From a virus, in the IMG/VR virus record IMGVR_UViG_3300032164_000019, positions 1 through 53,546 of that record: a DNA stretch of 53,546 bases. One strand, 5' to 3'. A model generated the notes under the pieces. The model saw nothing but the letters and a program-made list of their open reading frames with translations. It was not told where the DNA came from and ran no database searches. Made by a program: the position numbers and the translations under genes. Shown one piece after another: positions 31,260 through 36,429 of the stretch (its first letter is position 1; each line of letters begins with the position of its first letter).

Positions 31260-31301
31260 TTAGGCGCTTGCGGCCATAACAAGTGGCTTAGTATTAATAG
31301 C
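31260..31301 (-). other. tmRNA tag reading frame
   Basis: The resume codon is taken as GCU at 31301 because AUA occupies -6 to -4, as in E. coli (AUAGUC before GCA). Thirteen codons read AINTKPLVMAASA and end in TAA. With the tRNA-derived Ala the tag would be A-AINTKPLVMAASA. The end is A-S-A rather than the usual L/V-A-A. Another frame through the region ends in QAPK and is less tag-like. Confidence 0.65.
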
Positions 31302-31385
31302 CTTTATTGTTTACGTTTTTCTCGTGGACGTCCCACTAGTCAGTCTTTCTCCGCCCCATTCGATCTTGTCGAATGCCTTACGCCC

Positions 31386-31558
31386 CCACCAGGGCCCTCA
31401 ATTATTTTATGTATTAAAAGAAGCTGGCATTACTCTCAAGATAGTTGAAATGGCTGGTAATTAACCGGTATAACCTCCATTCAACATTCCACTCTCTTAG
31501 CCACTCGCTCTAAGAACATGAAAAGACTAGTACAATTCCTAATTGAGGACCCTGGTGG
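31386..31558. repeat. Inverted repeat closing the tmRNA intervening segment
   Basis: The 18-base arm at 31386-31403 and the arm at 31541-31558 are complementary with a single G-U in RNA. Together they extend the acceptor stem through the CCA into the intervening segment, the structure expected in a precursor of a two-piece tmRNA before the loop is cut out. Confidence 0.8.
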
Positions 31559-31640
31559 AAGCGGCGGGATTCGAACCCGCGTCCAAAATCGCTTCAAACT
31601 TCGATTCAGAGTTAAACATCACTCAACGACTAACAATACT

Positions 31641-31669
31641 ATTATATATCATTCCAAACTATTTGTCAA
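31641..31669 (-). promoter_or_regulatory. Sigma70 promoter of the tmRNA
   Basis: On the minus strand TTGACA (31669-31664) and TATAAT (31646-31641) are 17 bp apart. A start near 31634 would begin exactly ahead of the acceptor piece. The -35 box overlaps the end of the 67-aa zinc protein gene. Confidence 0.87.
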
Positions 31670-31869
31670 GTACTATTTTTATTAGATTTCCAACTTATAA
31701 CTTCATCCGAATATAAAGCATATTCTAATAAATGTTGTTCTTCCGGTTCATCCGGATCACAATATGATTGGCACATGCAACAATATAAATCTCCATTACG
31801 GACTTTATGTAGACACTCATTCTTACATTTGGTGCATCTATATTTAGGGGGAATAGTTGTTCTTAACAT
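31666..31869 (-). CDS. Small zinc-ribbon protein (67 aa)
   Basis: The protein is MLRTTIPPKYRCTKCKNECL followed by HKVRNGDLYCCMCQSYCDPD and an acidic C-terminal half. Cys pairs at 12/15 and about 30-33 make a four-Cys zinc ribbon. It lies between the tRNA-Pro and tmRNA genes; its final codon region contains the tmRNA -35 box. No family is recognised. Small zinc-ribbon genes are repeated through this part of the genome. Confidence 0.6.
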   Translation of the reverse strand: MLRTTIPPKYRCTKCKNECLHKVRNGDLYCCMCQSYCDPDEPEEQHLLEYALYSDEVISWKSNKNST

Positions 31870-31890
31870 ATTCTTCGATTTTTCCTATTA

Positions 31891-31998
31891 TTAAATGTTT
31901 TGGACAACAATATTTCCGTTTTTAAGTTTATATGCGGAAGGTAATCCACAGCACGTTAGACTTTGAACTACCTTCCAAATGTCGGGGTAGCAGGTCAC
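31891..31998 (-). CDS. Possible 35-aa ORF starting inside the tRNA-Pro gene
   Basis: A GTG at 31998 lies in the tRNA T-loop, with AGGAGG ten bases upstream inside the tRNA itself. It reads MTCYPDIWKVVQSLTCCGLP then SAYKLKNGNIVVQNI and stops at 31891. The part outside the tRNA has coding-like composition. It may be a real short gene, or the remnant of a longer gene whose 5' end was replaced when the tRNA arrived. Confidence 0.35.
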   Translation of the reverse strand: MTCYPDIWKVVQSLTCCGLPSAYKLKNGNIVVQNI

Positions 31999-32054
31999 GA
32001 TCCTGCGGCCTCCTGATCCCAAATCAGGCGCTCTTCCAACTGAGCTACACCCCG
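31982..32054 (-). tRNA. tRNA-Pro (anticodon TGG)
   Basis: The cloverleaf has acceptor CGGGGTG/TACCCCG, D-stem GCTC/GAGC, anticodon stem CCTGA/TCAGG with loop TTTGGGA (TGG, reads CCA), and T-stem GCAGG/CCTGC. The T-loop is ATCGTGA instead of the usual TTCGANN, so T54 is lost. CCA is not encoded. A consensus sigma70 promoter lies upstream. Confidence 0.85.
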
Positions 32055-32081
32055 AAACTTATAAACTCTTTACTAAATTCT

Positions 32082-32110
32082 ATTATAGCATAAACCTATT
32101 TAGTTGTCAA
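32082..32110 (-). promoter_or_regulatory. Sigma70 promoter of tRNA-Pro
   Basis: On the minus strand TTGACA (32110-32105) and TATAAT (32087-32082) are 17 bp apart, between tRNA-Ala and tRNA-Pro. The transcript would start about 20 bases before tRNA-Pro. Confidence 0.85.
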
Positions 32111-32139
32111 GTATCATTTTCAAACCTCATGGAATTATT

Positions 32140-32214
32140 TGGTGGACCGACGGAGATTTAAACTCCGATTTTCCGGGTGCAAGCCGGTGTTCCTATCAGT
32201 TAGAAGATCAGCCC
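32140..32214 (-). tRNA. tRNA-Ala (anticodon TGC), CCA encoded
   Basis: The acceptor stem GGGCTGA/TCGGTCC contains G3-U70, the alanine identity pair, and is followed by A and an encoded CCA. The anticodon arm is ACCGG-CTTGCAC-CCGGA (TGC), with an A-A mismatch at its base. The T-arm is CGGAG-TTTAAAT-CTCCG, so the usual C56 is U. The D-loop is also atypical. The 5' end is one base after the stop of the upstream ORF. Confidence 0.75.
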
Positions 32215-32215
32215 A

Positions 32216-32569
32216 TTAAGTCTTTTGAAGATAATCTTTCAACTCACCGATTCCATCAGGATTTAATTTACCAACTTTTTTAGCCACTCCATCTTTCATA
32301 TGATGCCATTCTTTACCATCATAATCAATCAGGAATTGATTTTTTTTACTATCCTTATGGTCAAAGGTTACATGTTTATCTTCACCAGTTCGTTTATTAC
32401 CAAAACCTTGTGTTTTCAGTAAGGAATCTATTTCGGATTCATTACATTCTAATATTATTTGTTGTAAACGTTTCATAAAGGTATTTATACTGCTGAAGTG
32501 GTAATCCATCGCCTCGGCGAGTTGCTTCTCCAGAGTTTCGATGCGCTCCACGAAACTCGGTGTGCTCAT
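32216..32569 (-). CDS. Chimeric small protein: GC-rich N-terminus, AT-rich body (117 aa)
   Basis: The ATG at 32569 has a strong GGAGGG site inside a 75-bp direct repeat. Residues 1-27 (MSTPSFVERIETLEKQLAEA and following) are encoded by GC-rich DNA and form a coiled-coil stretch. From about residue 28 the DNA turns AT-rich and the protein continues with MKRLQQIILECNESEIDSLL and a charged C-terminal half. A second start, ATG at 32476, with a TATAAATA box just before it, may be the ancestral start. No family is recognised. tRNA-Ala follows directly. Confidence 0.5.
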   Translation of the reverse strand: MSTPSFVERIETLEKQLAEAMDYHFSSINTFMKRLQQIILECNESEIDSLLKTQGFGNKRTGEDKHVTFDHKDSKKNQFLIDYDGKEWHHMKDGVAKKVGKLNPDGIGELKDYLQKT

Positions 32570-32629
32570 TTTCCCTCCGCTTCCTCTCTCAGTGTTGCCG
32601 TTATGAGTTCACAGACCACCACCGATCCG
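32555..32629. repeat. 75-bp direct repeat, copy A
   Basis: Identical over 75 bases to 32780-32854, 225 bp away. On the minus strand it carries the end of one small ORF, a GGAGGG ribosome site and the MSTP start of the next. Copies A and B deliver the same leader to two different ORFs. Confidence 0.9.
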
Positions 32630-32794
32630 GCAGGATGCGATCCGTAGGCTTATTCGCGCGTCGTCCGCACTGGTCGCGTGTAGCAAGGCGCGCTGTATCG
32701 GGGTCAGGCGCGCGAACAGTTCATCGAATAGTTCCCGCTCCGCGGCGAGTTGCTGCTTCAGGAGGATAATAGTTCTGCTACTCGGTGTGCTCAT
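32609..32794 (-). CDS. Small GC-rich cassette protein (61 aa)
   Basis: It starts MSTPSSRTIILLKQQLAAER, with the same MSTPS start and identical 5' leader as the 117-aa gene downstream. Residues 10-40 form a helical, Ala/Leu-rich stretch. It overlaps the upstream 56-aa ORF in ATGA and ends inside repeat copy A, in another frame from the one used in copy B. The DNA is far richer in G+C than the phage, suggesting recent acquisition. Function unknown. Confidence 0.45.
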   Translation of the reverse strand: MSTPSSRTIILLKQQLAAERELFDELFARLTPIQRALLHATSADDARISLRIASCRIGGGL

Positions 32795-32854
32795 TTTCCC
32801 TCCGCTTCCTCTCTCAGTGTTGCCGTTATGAGTTCACAGACCACCACCGATCCG
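32780..32854. repeat. 75-bp direct repeat, copy B
   Basis: Second identical copy. Beyond it the similarity continues imperfectly as short CGATCCGTGTAG units, two of them in tandem at about 32850-32876. The pair looks like a partial tandem duplication of a small gene. Confidence 0.9.
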
Positions 32855-32961
32855 TGTAGGTACGATCCGTGTAGATGTGCCAGGCGCGCCAACTCCTCAT
32901 TCGTCGGAGGAACAACGCTTTTACTCATTCTTCCCTCTGCATTACATTCTGGACAATTCAT
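32791..32961 (-). CDS. First ORF of the GC-rich cassette (56 aa)
   Basis: The ATG at 32961 gives MNCPECNAEGRMSKSVVPPT, then NEELARLAHLHGSYLHGSVV and VCELITATLREEAEGK. An internal ATG (MSKS) has its own GAGGGAAGA site, much like the sites of the other two cassette ORFs. The stop forms ATGA with the next start. A sigma70 promoter lies at 32981-33008. The N-terminal C-x2-C could be half of a zinc site. GC-rich composition sets it apart from flanking genes; function unknown. Confidence 0.5.
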   Translation of the reverse strand: MNCPECNAEGRMSKSVVPPTNEELARLAHLHGSYLHGSVVVCELITATLREEAEGK

Positions 32962-32980
32962 TTTCTTCTCTCATACTATG

Positions 32981-33008
32981 ATTATAACACGTTTAATGAA
33001 TATGTCAA
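32981..33008 (-). promoter_or_regulatory. Sigma70 promoter of the GC-rich cassette
   Basis: On the minus strand TTGACA (33008-33003) and TATAAT (32986-32981) are 16 bp apart. It lies 20 bases ahead of the 56-aa ORF and inside the last codons of the DUF4326 gene. Confidence 0.75.
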
Positions 33009-33298
33009 TAAAATTTTTGTAAGGATATCCCATTAGCTATTTGGGCTAAAACATCTCCATGACAAGGTTTTGGATGACACCAACAACCTAAAACTTTACC
33101 TTTAAGATGAAATTTAACTAGTTTGATATAATCAGGATCCGAATTTACCATATATCTAAACGCCTTTATAGCATCTAATCTGGTTTCAACTTTATATGGA
33201 GTTTTAGAATTTATTAAATGACTATATGGATTTCCCCAAAATGAAGGACGTCCAATATAAACATCATATGGCTGCTTTTGACAATGTACGACCCACAT
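33005..33298 (-). CDS. DUF4326 family protein (97 aa)
   Basis: The ATG at 33298 (MWVVHCQKQPYDVYIGRPSF) is preferred to the longer frame because it reduces overlap with the SprT-like gene. Diagnostic motifs are VYIGRPSFWGNPYSH near the start and GKVLGCWCHPKPCHGDVLAQ near the end, with conserved Cys and His residues that could bind a metal. The family is common in phages and bacteria and its biochemical role is not established to my knowledge. It is downstream of and overlaps the SprT-like gene. Confidence 0.85.
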   Translation of the reverse strand: MWVVHCQKQPYDVYIGRPSFWGNPYSHLINSKTPYKVETRLDAIKAFRYMVNSDPDYIKLVKFHLKGKVLGCWCHPKPCHGDVLAQIANGISLQKFY

Positions 33299-33755
33299 TT
33301 TTCTTTTTTCTCCTGGTATAAATGATCCAATCATCACCTATAGTATCTTCTAATTTCAGATGAACAGATTCGAATTTTTCTTTCCAATCTTTAAAAGTTT
33401 TATTATGATCGGCAATACCAAATTCCACCCATTGATAATTGTGAACCATTTCGTGGGCTAATACCGTTATAAAAATAATAAATGATGGAAAAATTTGCAT
33501 AATAGTAAGATTACAAAACCTAATACCGGTTTTGGATGTATTACCCAAACAAGATCCCCAATGGTGTTTAGTGGTTTCTATATAATTTATTTTCTGGAAT
33601 GGTTTTACTTTTCCATCAAATATTAAATCGTTCAATATACTAAAAGCTCCCCTAGTGGAACTTCTAGAGGGAGAATATGGAGCATCTTTTAATAATAAAC
33701 TAAAATCTAATACTTTTGATGTAGTCGCCAAATGTATTGAACTCCCAGTAACCAA
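33264..33755 (-). CDS. SprT-like zinc metalloprotease (163 aa)
   Basis: H101-E-M-V-H105 with H117 in HEMVHNYQWVEFGIADHNKT is the SprT/zincin active site (HExxH plus a downstream His). WGSCLGNTSKTG upstream matches the W-G-S/K-C strand of SprT-type proteases. The start is uncertain: the frame opens at a TTG at 33755, with another TTG eight codons later preceded by GGGAG. Related proteins cleave DNA-protein crosslinks in eukaryotes (Spartan); the role of phage copies is unknown. It precedes DUF4326 in the same operon. Confidence 0.8.
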   Translation of the reverse strand: MVTGSSIHLATTSKVLDFSLLLKDAPYSPSRSSTRGAFSILNDLIFDGKVKPFQKINYIETTKHHWGSCLGNTSKTGIRFCNLTIMQIFPSFIIFITVLAHEMVHNYQWVEFGIADHNKTFKDWKEKFESVHLKLEDTIGDDWIIYTRRKKKNVGRTLSKAAI

Positions 33756-33761
33756 AAATAT

Positions 33762-34136
33762 CTATGTCTTTTCCCAATCAACATAATCATCCATTTCTGA
33801 TATTGTTATAGGTACAGCAAACTTATCCACCCAATAATCTATAATTTCCAGTCGTAAATCACAAATAAGATTCTTGTTTACATATAAATTTTCAGCAAAG
33901 GAATAAATCCAATTATTATACTCGAACCAATTTAGTACTAAATTTTCATTTAACGGGATGAAATTCACATAATCATCCACACGTATTTTACCATAAAATA
34001 TGGTAAATCCTCTTTTTACGTGTGGATGATTTGAATTCCAAGTTACCAAACACCTTTTAGTATTATAACGATATTTGCGTTTCGGCTGGCTCTGATTTTT
34101 CCAAATCCAATTCCAAAGGCGCTTCAATAGATTCAT
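33762..34136 (-). CDS. Unknown protein containing a long inverted repeat in its gene (124 aa)
   Basis: The protein starts MNLLKRLWNWIWKNQSQPKR and is rich in Trp, Tyr, Asn and basic residues; no membrane span or known motif is evident. Its start overlaps the end of the 239-aa gene by about 75 bases. The coding region contains a perfect 15-bp inverted repeat at 33971-34031 enclosing a 9-bp hairpin, so part of the protein sequence is constrained by palindromic DNA. No function can be assigned. Confidence 0.55.
   Translation of the reverse strand: MNLLKRLWNWIWKNQSQPKRKYRYNTKRCLVTWNSNHPHVKRGFTIFYGKIRVDDYVNFIPLNENLVLNWFEYNNWIYSFAENLYVNKNLICDLRLEIIDYWVDKFAVPITISEMDDYVDWEKT
33971..34031. repeat. 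Nested inverted repeat (15-bp outer, 9-bp inner stem)
   Basis: AATCATCCACACGTA at 33971-33985 is the exact reverse complement of 34017-34031. Inside, TTTACCATA (33987-33995) pairs with TATGGTAAA (33999-34007) around a 3-base loop. The whole could extrude as a cruciform or fold as RNA. It lies within an ORF, not between genes. Confidence 0.75.
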
Positions 34137-34782
34137 TTTTTAATTCCTTAGATTGTTTTTTTGCTAATCTTTCCTTTGCTTTCTTTCTAGCTAATCTTTC
34201 TTTTGCTCTTTTAGGAAGATTTTTAGGTTTTGGTTTTATCTCTTCAATAACCTTTTCTTTAATGATTGGTTCATCTTCTGGTTCTGGTGAAATAATCAAA
34301 TGCGGATATTTAGTTTCTTCTACTTTATCTACATTAGAAACCACTTCACGATCTGGTTGTCCCGCAAAATAGTGAGCAATATCAGGAAAAACACGCTTAA
34401 CATTATAAATTTGTATATTTGGGTATTTTGTTCTGAAACGTCCTTCTATAATATCTACAAGTAATTTCGACTCCTTCATGTATAAACTTTCCAACATGAA
34501 AAGTAAAATTTCCTTTTTCTTCTGAATAGGAATTTTTGTATTCTTTACAAAAATATACATTTTCCTGCATTCAGTATAGAGCGACATTTCTCCATATCCT
34601 TCAGGTACATCATTCATTCTAAATTCCGGAACAAGAACATCAAATTCAAATTTATCACATAATCCATACACCAAAATATTAGTTAATGCGACACTTTTAT
34701 TTTGCCATAATGTGAGTTCCAATTCGGATTCAGTTTTGCAGCCGTTTACTCTCTCTAAAATATCAGGTATTGATAATTTCAT
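34063..34782 (-). CDS. DUF6433-like conserved phage protein with charged tail (239 aa)
   Basis: Residues 1-150 follow a pattern I associate with the DUF6433 family of marine T4-like phages: MKLSIPDILERVNGCKTESE, then ALTNILVYGLCDKFEFDVLV, the PEGYGEMSLYTECRKMYIFV segment and MLESLYMKESKLLVDIIEGR. The C-terminal 80 residues are Lys/Glu-rich and disordered (RAKERLARKKAKERLAKKQS). It lies between RNase H and the 124-aa gene. Function unknown; family assignment is from memory. Confidence 0.65.
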   Translation of the reverse strand: MKLSIPDILERVNGCKTESELELTLWQNKSVALTNILVYGLCDKFEFDVLVPEFRMNDVPEGYGEMSLYTECRKMYIFVKNTKIPIQKKKEILLFMLESLYMKESKLLVDIIEGRFRTKYPNIQIYNVKRVFPDIAHYFAGQPDREVVSNVDKVEETKYPHLIISPEPEDEPIIKEKVIEEIKPKPKNLPKRAKERLARKKAKERLAKKQSKELKNESIEAPLELDLEKSEPAETQISL

Positions 34783-34789
34783 AATTCTC

Positions 34790-35650
34790 CTAAAATTCGT
34801 TAATATGTTCCATTAAATTTTTCATTCTATATTTAACCAAATATCCGAATATATTTCCTCTATTTGAATTAAATGGTCCATTAAACGCATCTATAATGTT
34901 CTTTTGTATTTCCTTTGGTATTTTATCTAAATCGATCAAAGTTTCATTTCTTTTAAATCCTACAAGCATTTGTGTAGTACAAAAAGCTTCTGGTTCCATG
35001 TCCACCCATACATCCAACTTATCATTTCTTAATGATGTTTGTCTTTTACCAGAAACCAAACAATCATCCGGACTTAAGAAATTTGGTATACCATCACCAA
35101 TATCACCACGCATAATATGAATTTTCTTTGTCTTTATAGGATCATCAATTGTTAAAAATGTACGATCCCTAGGTGAATATTGTTGAGTATTCGGATACTT
35201 CAATAATTGAAGAAAATCCTTATCCACCGATAATATGATATTCTTCTCAACTAAATGTTGATTTTTCGCAAGAGTTCCTATAATATCGTCTGCTTCCGCA
35301 CCAGGGACATCCAATACTTGATATGGAAGGTTATCTTCTAATTCGGTAGTAATCTTATTTAACGTATTTAGGATAAATTTCCAATCTAATCCCGAATCTT
35401 CTCTCGTCTTTTTCCTATTAGCTTTATAATAAGGAAATATCGTTTTTCTCCAGTACGTTCTATTATCCGCACAAAGTATTAATCTGCCGTATTTATAAGA
35501 AAATTTAACATTATAACCACGTAAGGAATTTAACGTCATATGACGTAAAAAATCCTCACTTATAAGATCCTTTTTCTTTTGTTTTATACTTTGGCCAAGC
35601 TGTGCAAATAAATTGGATAATAATACCGCACTCAAATCAACAAAAACCAT
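34790..35650 (-). CDS. rnh: RNase H / 5'-3' flap exonuclease, T4 Rnh type (286 aa)
   Basis: Acidic metal-binding motifs of the FEN-1/T4 RNase H family are visible: VDLSAVLLSN near the start, LCADNRTYWRKTIFPYYKAN, GAEADDIIGTLA and SVDKDFLQLL, with GDIGDGIPNFLSPDD as the helix-hairpin-helix entry. It removes RNA primers at lagging-strand 5' ends and works with gp32. T4 Rnh is 305 aa. In T4 rnh is followed by dsbA, 33, 59 and 32; here an accessory island separates rnh from 33. Confidence 0.93.
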   Translation of the reverse strand: MVFVDLSAVLLSNLFAQLGQSIKQKKKDLISEDFLRHMTLNSLRGYNVKFSYKYGRLILCADNRTYWRKTIFPYYKANRKKTREDSGLDWKFILNTLNKITTELEDNLPYQVLDVPGAEADDIIGTLAKNQHLVEKNIILSVDKDFLQLLKYPNTQQYSPRDRTFLTIDDPIKTKKIHIMRGDIGDGIPNFLSPDDCLVSGKRQTSLRNDKLDVWVDMEPEAFCTTQMLVGFKRNETLIDLDKIPKEIQKNIIDAFNGPFNSNRGNIFGYLVKYRMKNLMEHINEF

Positions 35651-35758
35651 TTTTATCTCATTTCTACTACTATTTAGTGTTCTAGACGCTATTTAAACAC
35701 TCAATCCTTTGCGCGGGACACGCTCTAAAATCGTTCGTTTTGATTCGTTCGCATCTAA
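35651..35758. other. Non-coding gap upstream of rnh
   Basis: About 110 bases between the 22-codon ORF and rnh. It holds short CGTTCG repeats (35733-35751) and a weak inverted pair AGTGTT/AACACT around a TAGACGC core. On the minus strand CTAAATAGTAGTAG occurs 25 bases before rnh and resembles TATAAATAGTAGTAG at about 45767-45782. No promoter or terminator is convincing. Confidence 0.4.
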
Positions 35759-35827
35759 CTAGCTTTCATCAAAAAATCGAAATAATCCTTTAAATATATA
35801 AGATCTACCTTTTGGACCCATTTTCAT
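35759..35827 (-). CDS. Tiny ORF (22 aa) coupled to the 43-aa gene
   Basis: It reads MKMGPKGRSYIFKGLFRFFD ES and begins in an ATGA overlap with the stop of the 43-aa gene. Basic and aromatic, with no motif. The overlap is the only evidence for translation. Confidence 0.3.
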   Translation of the reverse strand: MKMGPKGRSYIFKGLFRFFDES

Positions 35828-35955
35828 ACAATTTTCCACCTACGTTTACATTTATCACAATACCAATATGATTTATCCATTGAAGGCGTAATATGTAACC
35901 AAGCGTACCAGGAATGTATAGTCCAACACCACCATTTAGCAATATGAATTCTCAT
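35824..35955 (-). CDS. Small Trp-rich protein with a CxxC motif (43 aa)
   Basis: It reads MRIHIAKWWCWTIHSWYAWL then HITPSMDKSYWYCDKCKRRWKIV. Seven Trp residues and a C-D-K-C pair stand out; a zinc knuckle is possible. It lies in the gap after the 152-aa gene, with AGGATAAC a few bases before the ATG. Too short for a family call. Confidence 0.5.
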   Translation of the reverse strand: MRIHIAKWWCWTIHSWYAWLHITPSMDKSYWYCDKCKRRWKIV

Positions 35956-35970
35956 TTAGTTATCCTTTTA

Positions 35971-36429
35971 TCAATCTGATAGGAAAATCGGAGTTTGAAT
36001 CTCTGTCGGTCCATATTGAAAACACCCCTCTTTATAATAAGTATCCAAATGTTTTTGTATGGCTTCAGAAATTGAAATTCCGGATTCTATTGAAGTTGTT
36101 CCATAACACGGTTCTCCGATAGACCTTCTATGTAACAACCTAATTAAATCCTGTGATCGGACGAGTCTGTTGACTCCAGAATCAATGGTTATATTATGAA
36201 GATTATTTGATATAGTTATCATTTTTCCTTTTGAGAATTGTTTCATTTTTTGATCGAACTCCGAAACTACCACTATATCCATAAGATATCCATAATCCGA
36301 AAAAGACCTTACCAAATAAAATTGTTTCGGTTCTTTTACTTCGATTTGTTTAAAATCCGGTTCTTTCCTTTTAAAAATTGGAAAAAATGGAGTGAATATA
36401 CTACCGAAAAACAACCTTCTATCCATCAT
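35971..36429 (-). CDS. Unknown protein (152 aa)
   Basis: The protein starts MMDRRLFFGSIFTPFFPIFK, a hydrophobic, aromatic N-terminus that is too short and interrupted for a clear membrane span. The body is mixed alpha/beta (FYLVRSFSDYGYLMDIVVVS). The ATG overlaps the stop of the 382-aa gene by four bases. No family is recognised. The operon position with other small unknown genes suggests an accessory host-interaction or regulatory function, without direct evidence. Confidence 0.55.
   Translation of the reverse strand: MMDRRLFFGSIFTPFFPIFKRKEPDFKQIEVKEPKQFYLVRSFSDYGYLMDIVVVSEFDQKMKQFSKGKMITISNNLHNITIDSGVNRLVRSQDLIRLLHRRSIGEPCYGTTSIESGISISEAIQKHLDTYYKEGCFQYGPTEIQTPIFLSD

Larger units (their letters stand above)
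31219..31634 (-). ncRNA. ssrA: Circularly permuted two-piece tmRNA (acceptor piece, intervening segment, coding piece)
   Basis: On the minus strand the acceptor piece comes first (about 31634-31553): GGACGCGGGTTCGAATCCC with T-arm GCGGG/CCCGC and 3' strand CGCTTCC-A-CCA. A 165-base intervening segment follows (31552-31388). The coding piece (about 31387-31219) starts GGGGGCG, which pairs with CGCUUCC over 7 bp and places a G3-U70 wobble, the alanine identity element. The conserved GGCATTCGAC follows. AAGATCG of the coding piece pairs with CGATTTT of the acceptor piece as P2. tmRNA rescues stalled ribosomes and tags the nascent chain. A consensus sigma70 promoter precedes the acceptor piece. 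Both outer ends are approximate. Confidence 0.9.

Noticed and set aside
31227-31448. 73-codon plus-strand ORF across the tmRNA region
   Set aside because: It is antisense to the tmRNA coding piece and intervening segment, whose pairing and promoter explain the sequence; no ribosome site is present.
32560-33022. Plus-strand ORFs in the GC-rich cassette (69 and 90 codons)
   Set aside because: They are antisense to ORFs with strong ribosome sites and a promoter; open frames are expected in GC-rich DNA.
35651-35758. Tandem CGTTCG motifs as an origin or operator
   Set aside because: Only two short copies without symmetry or spacing pattern; too weak to call.
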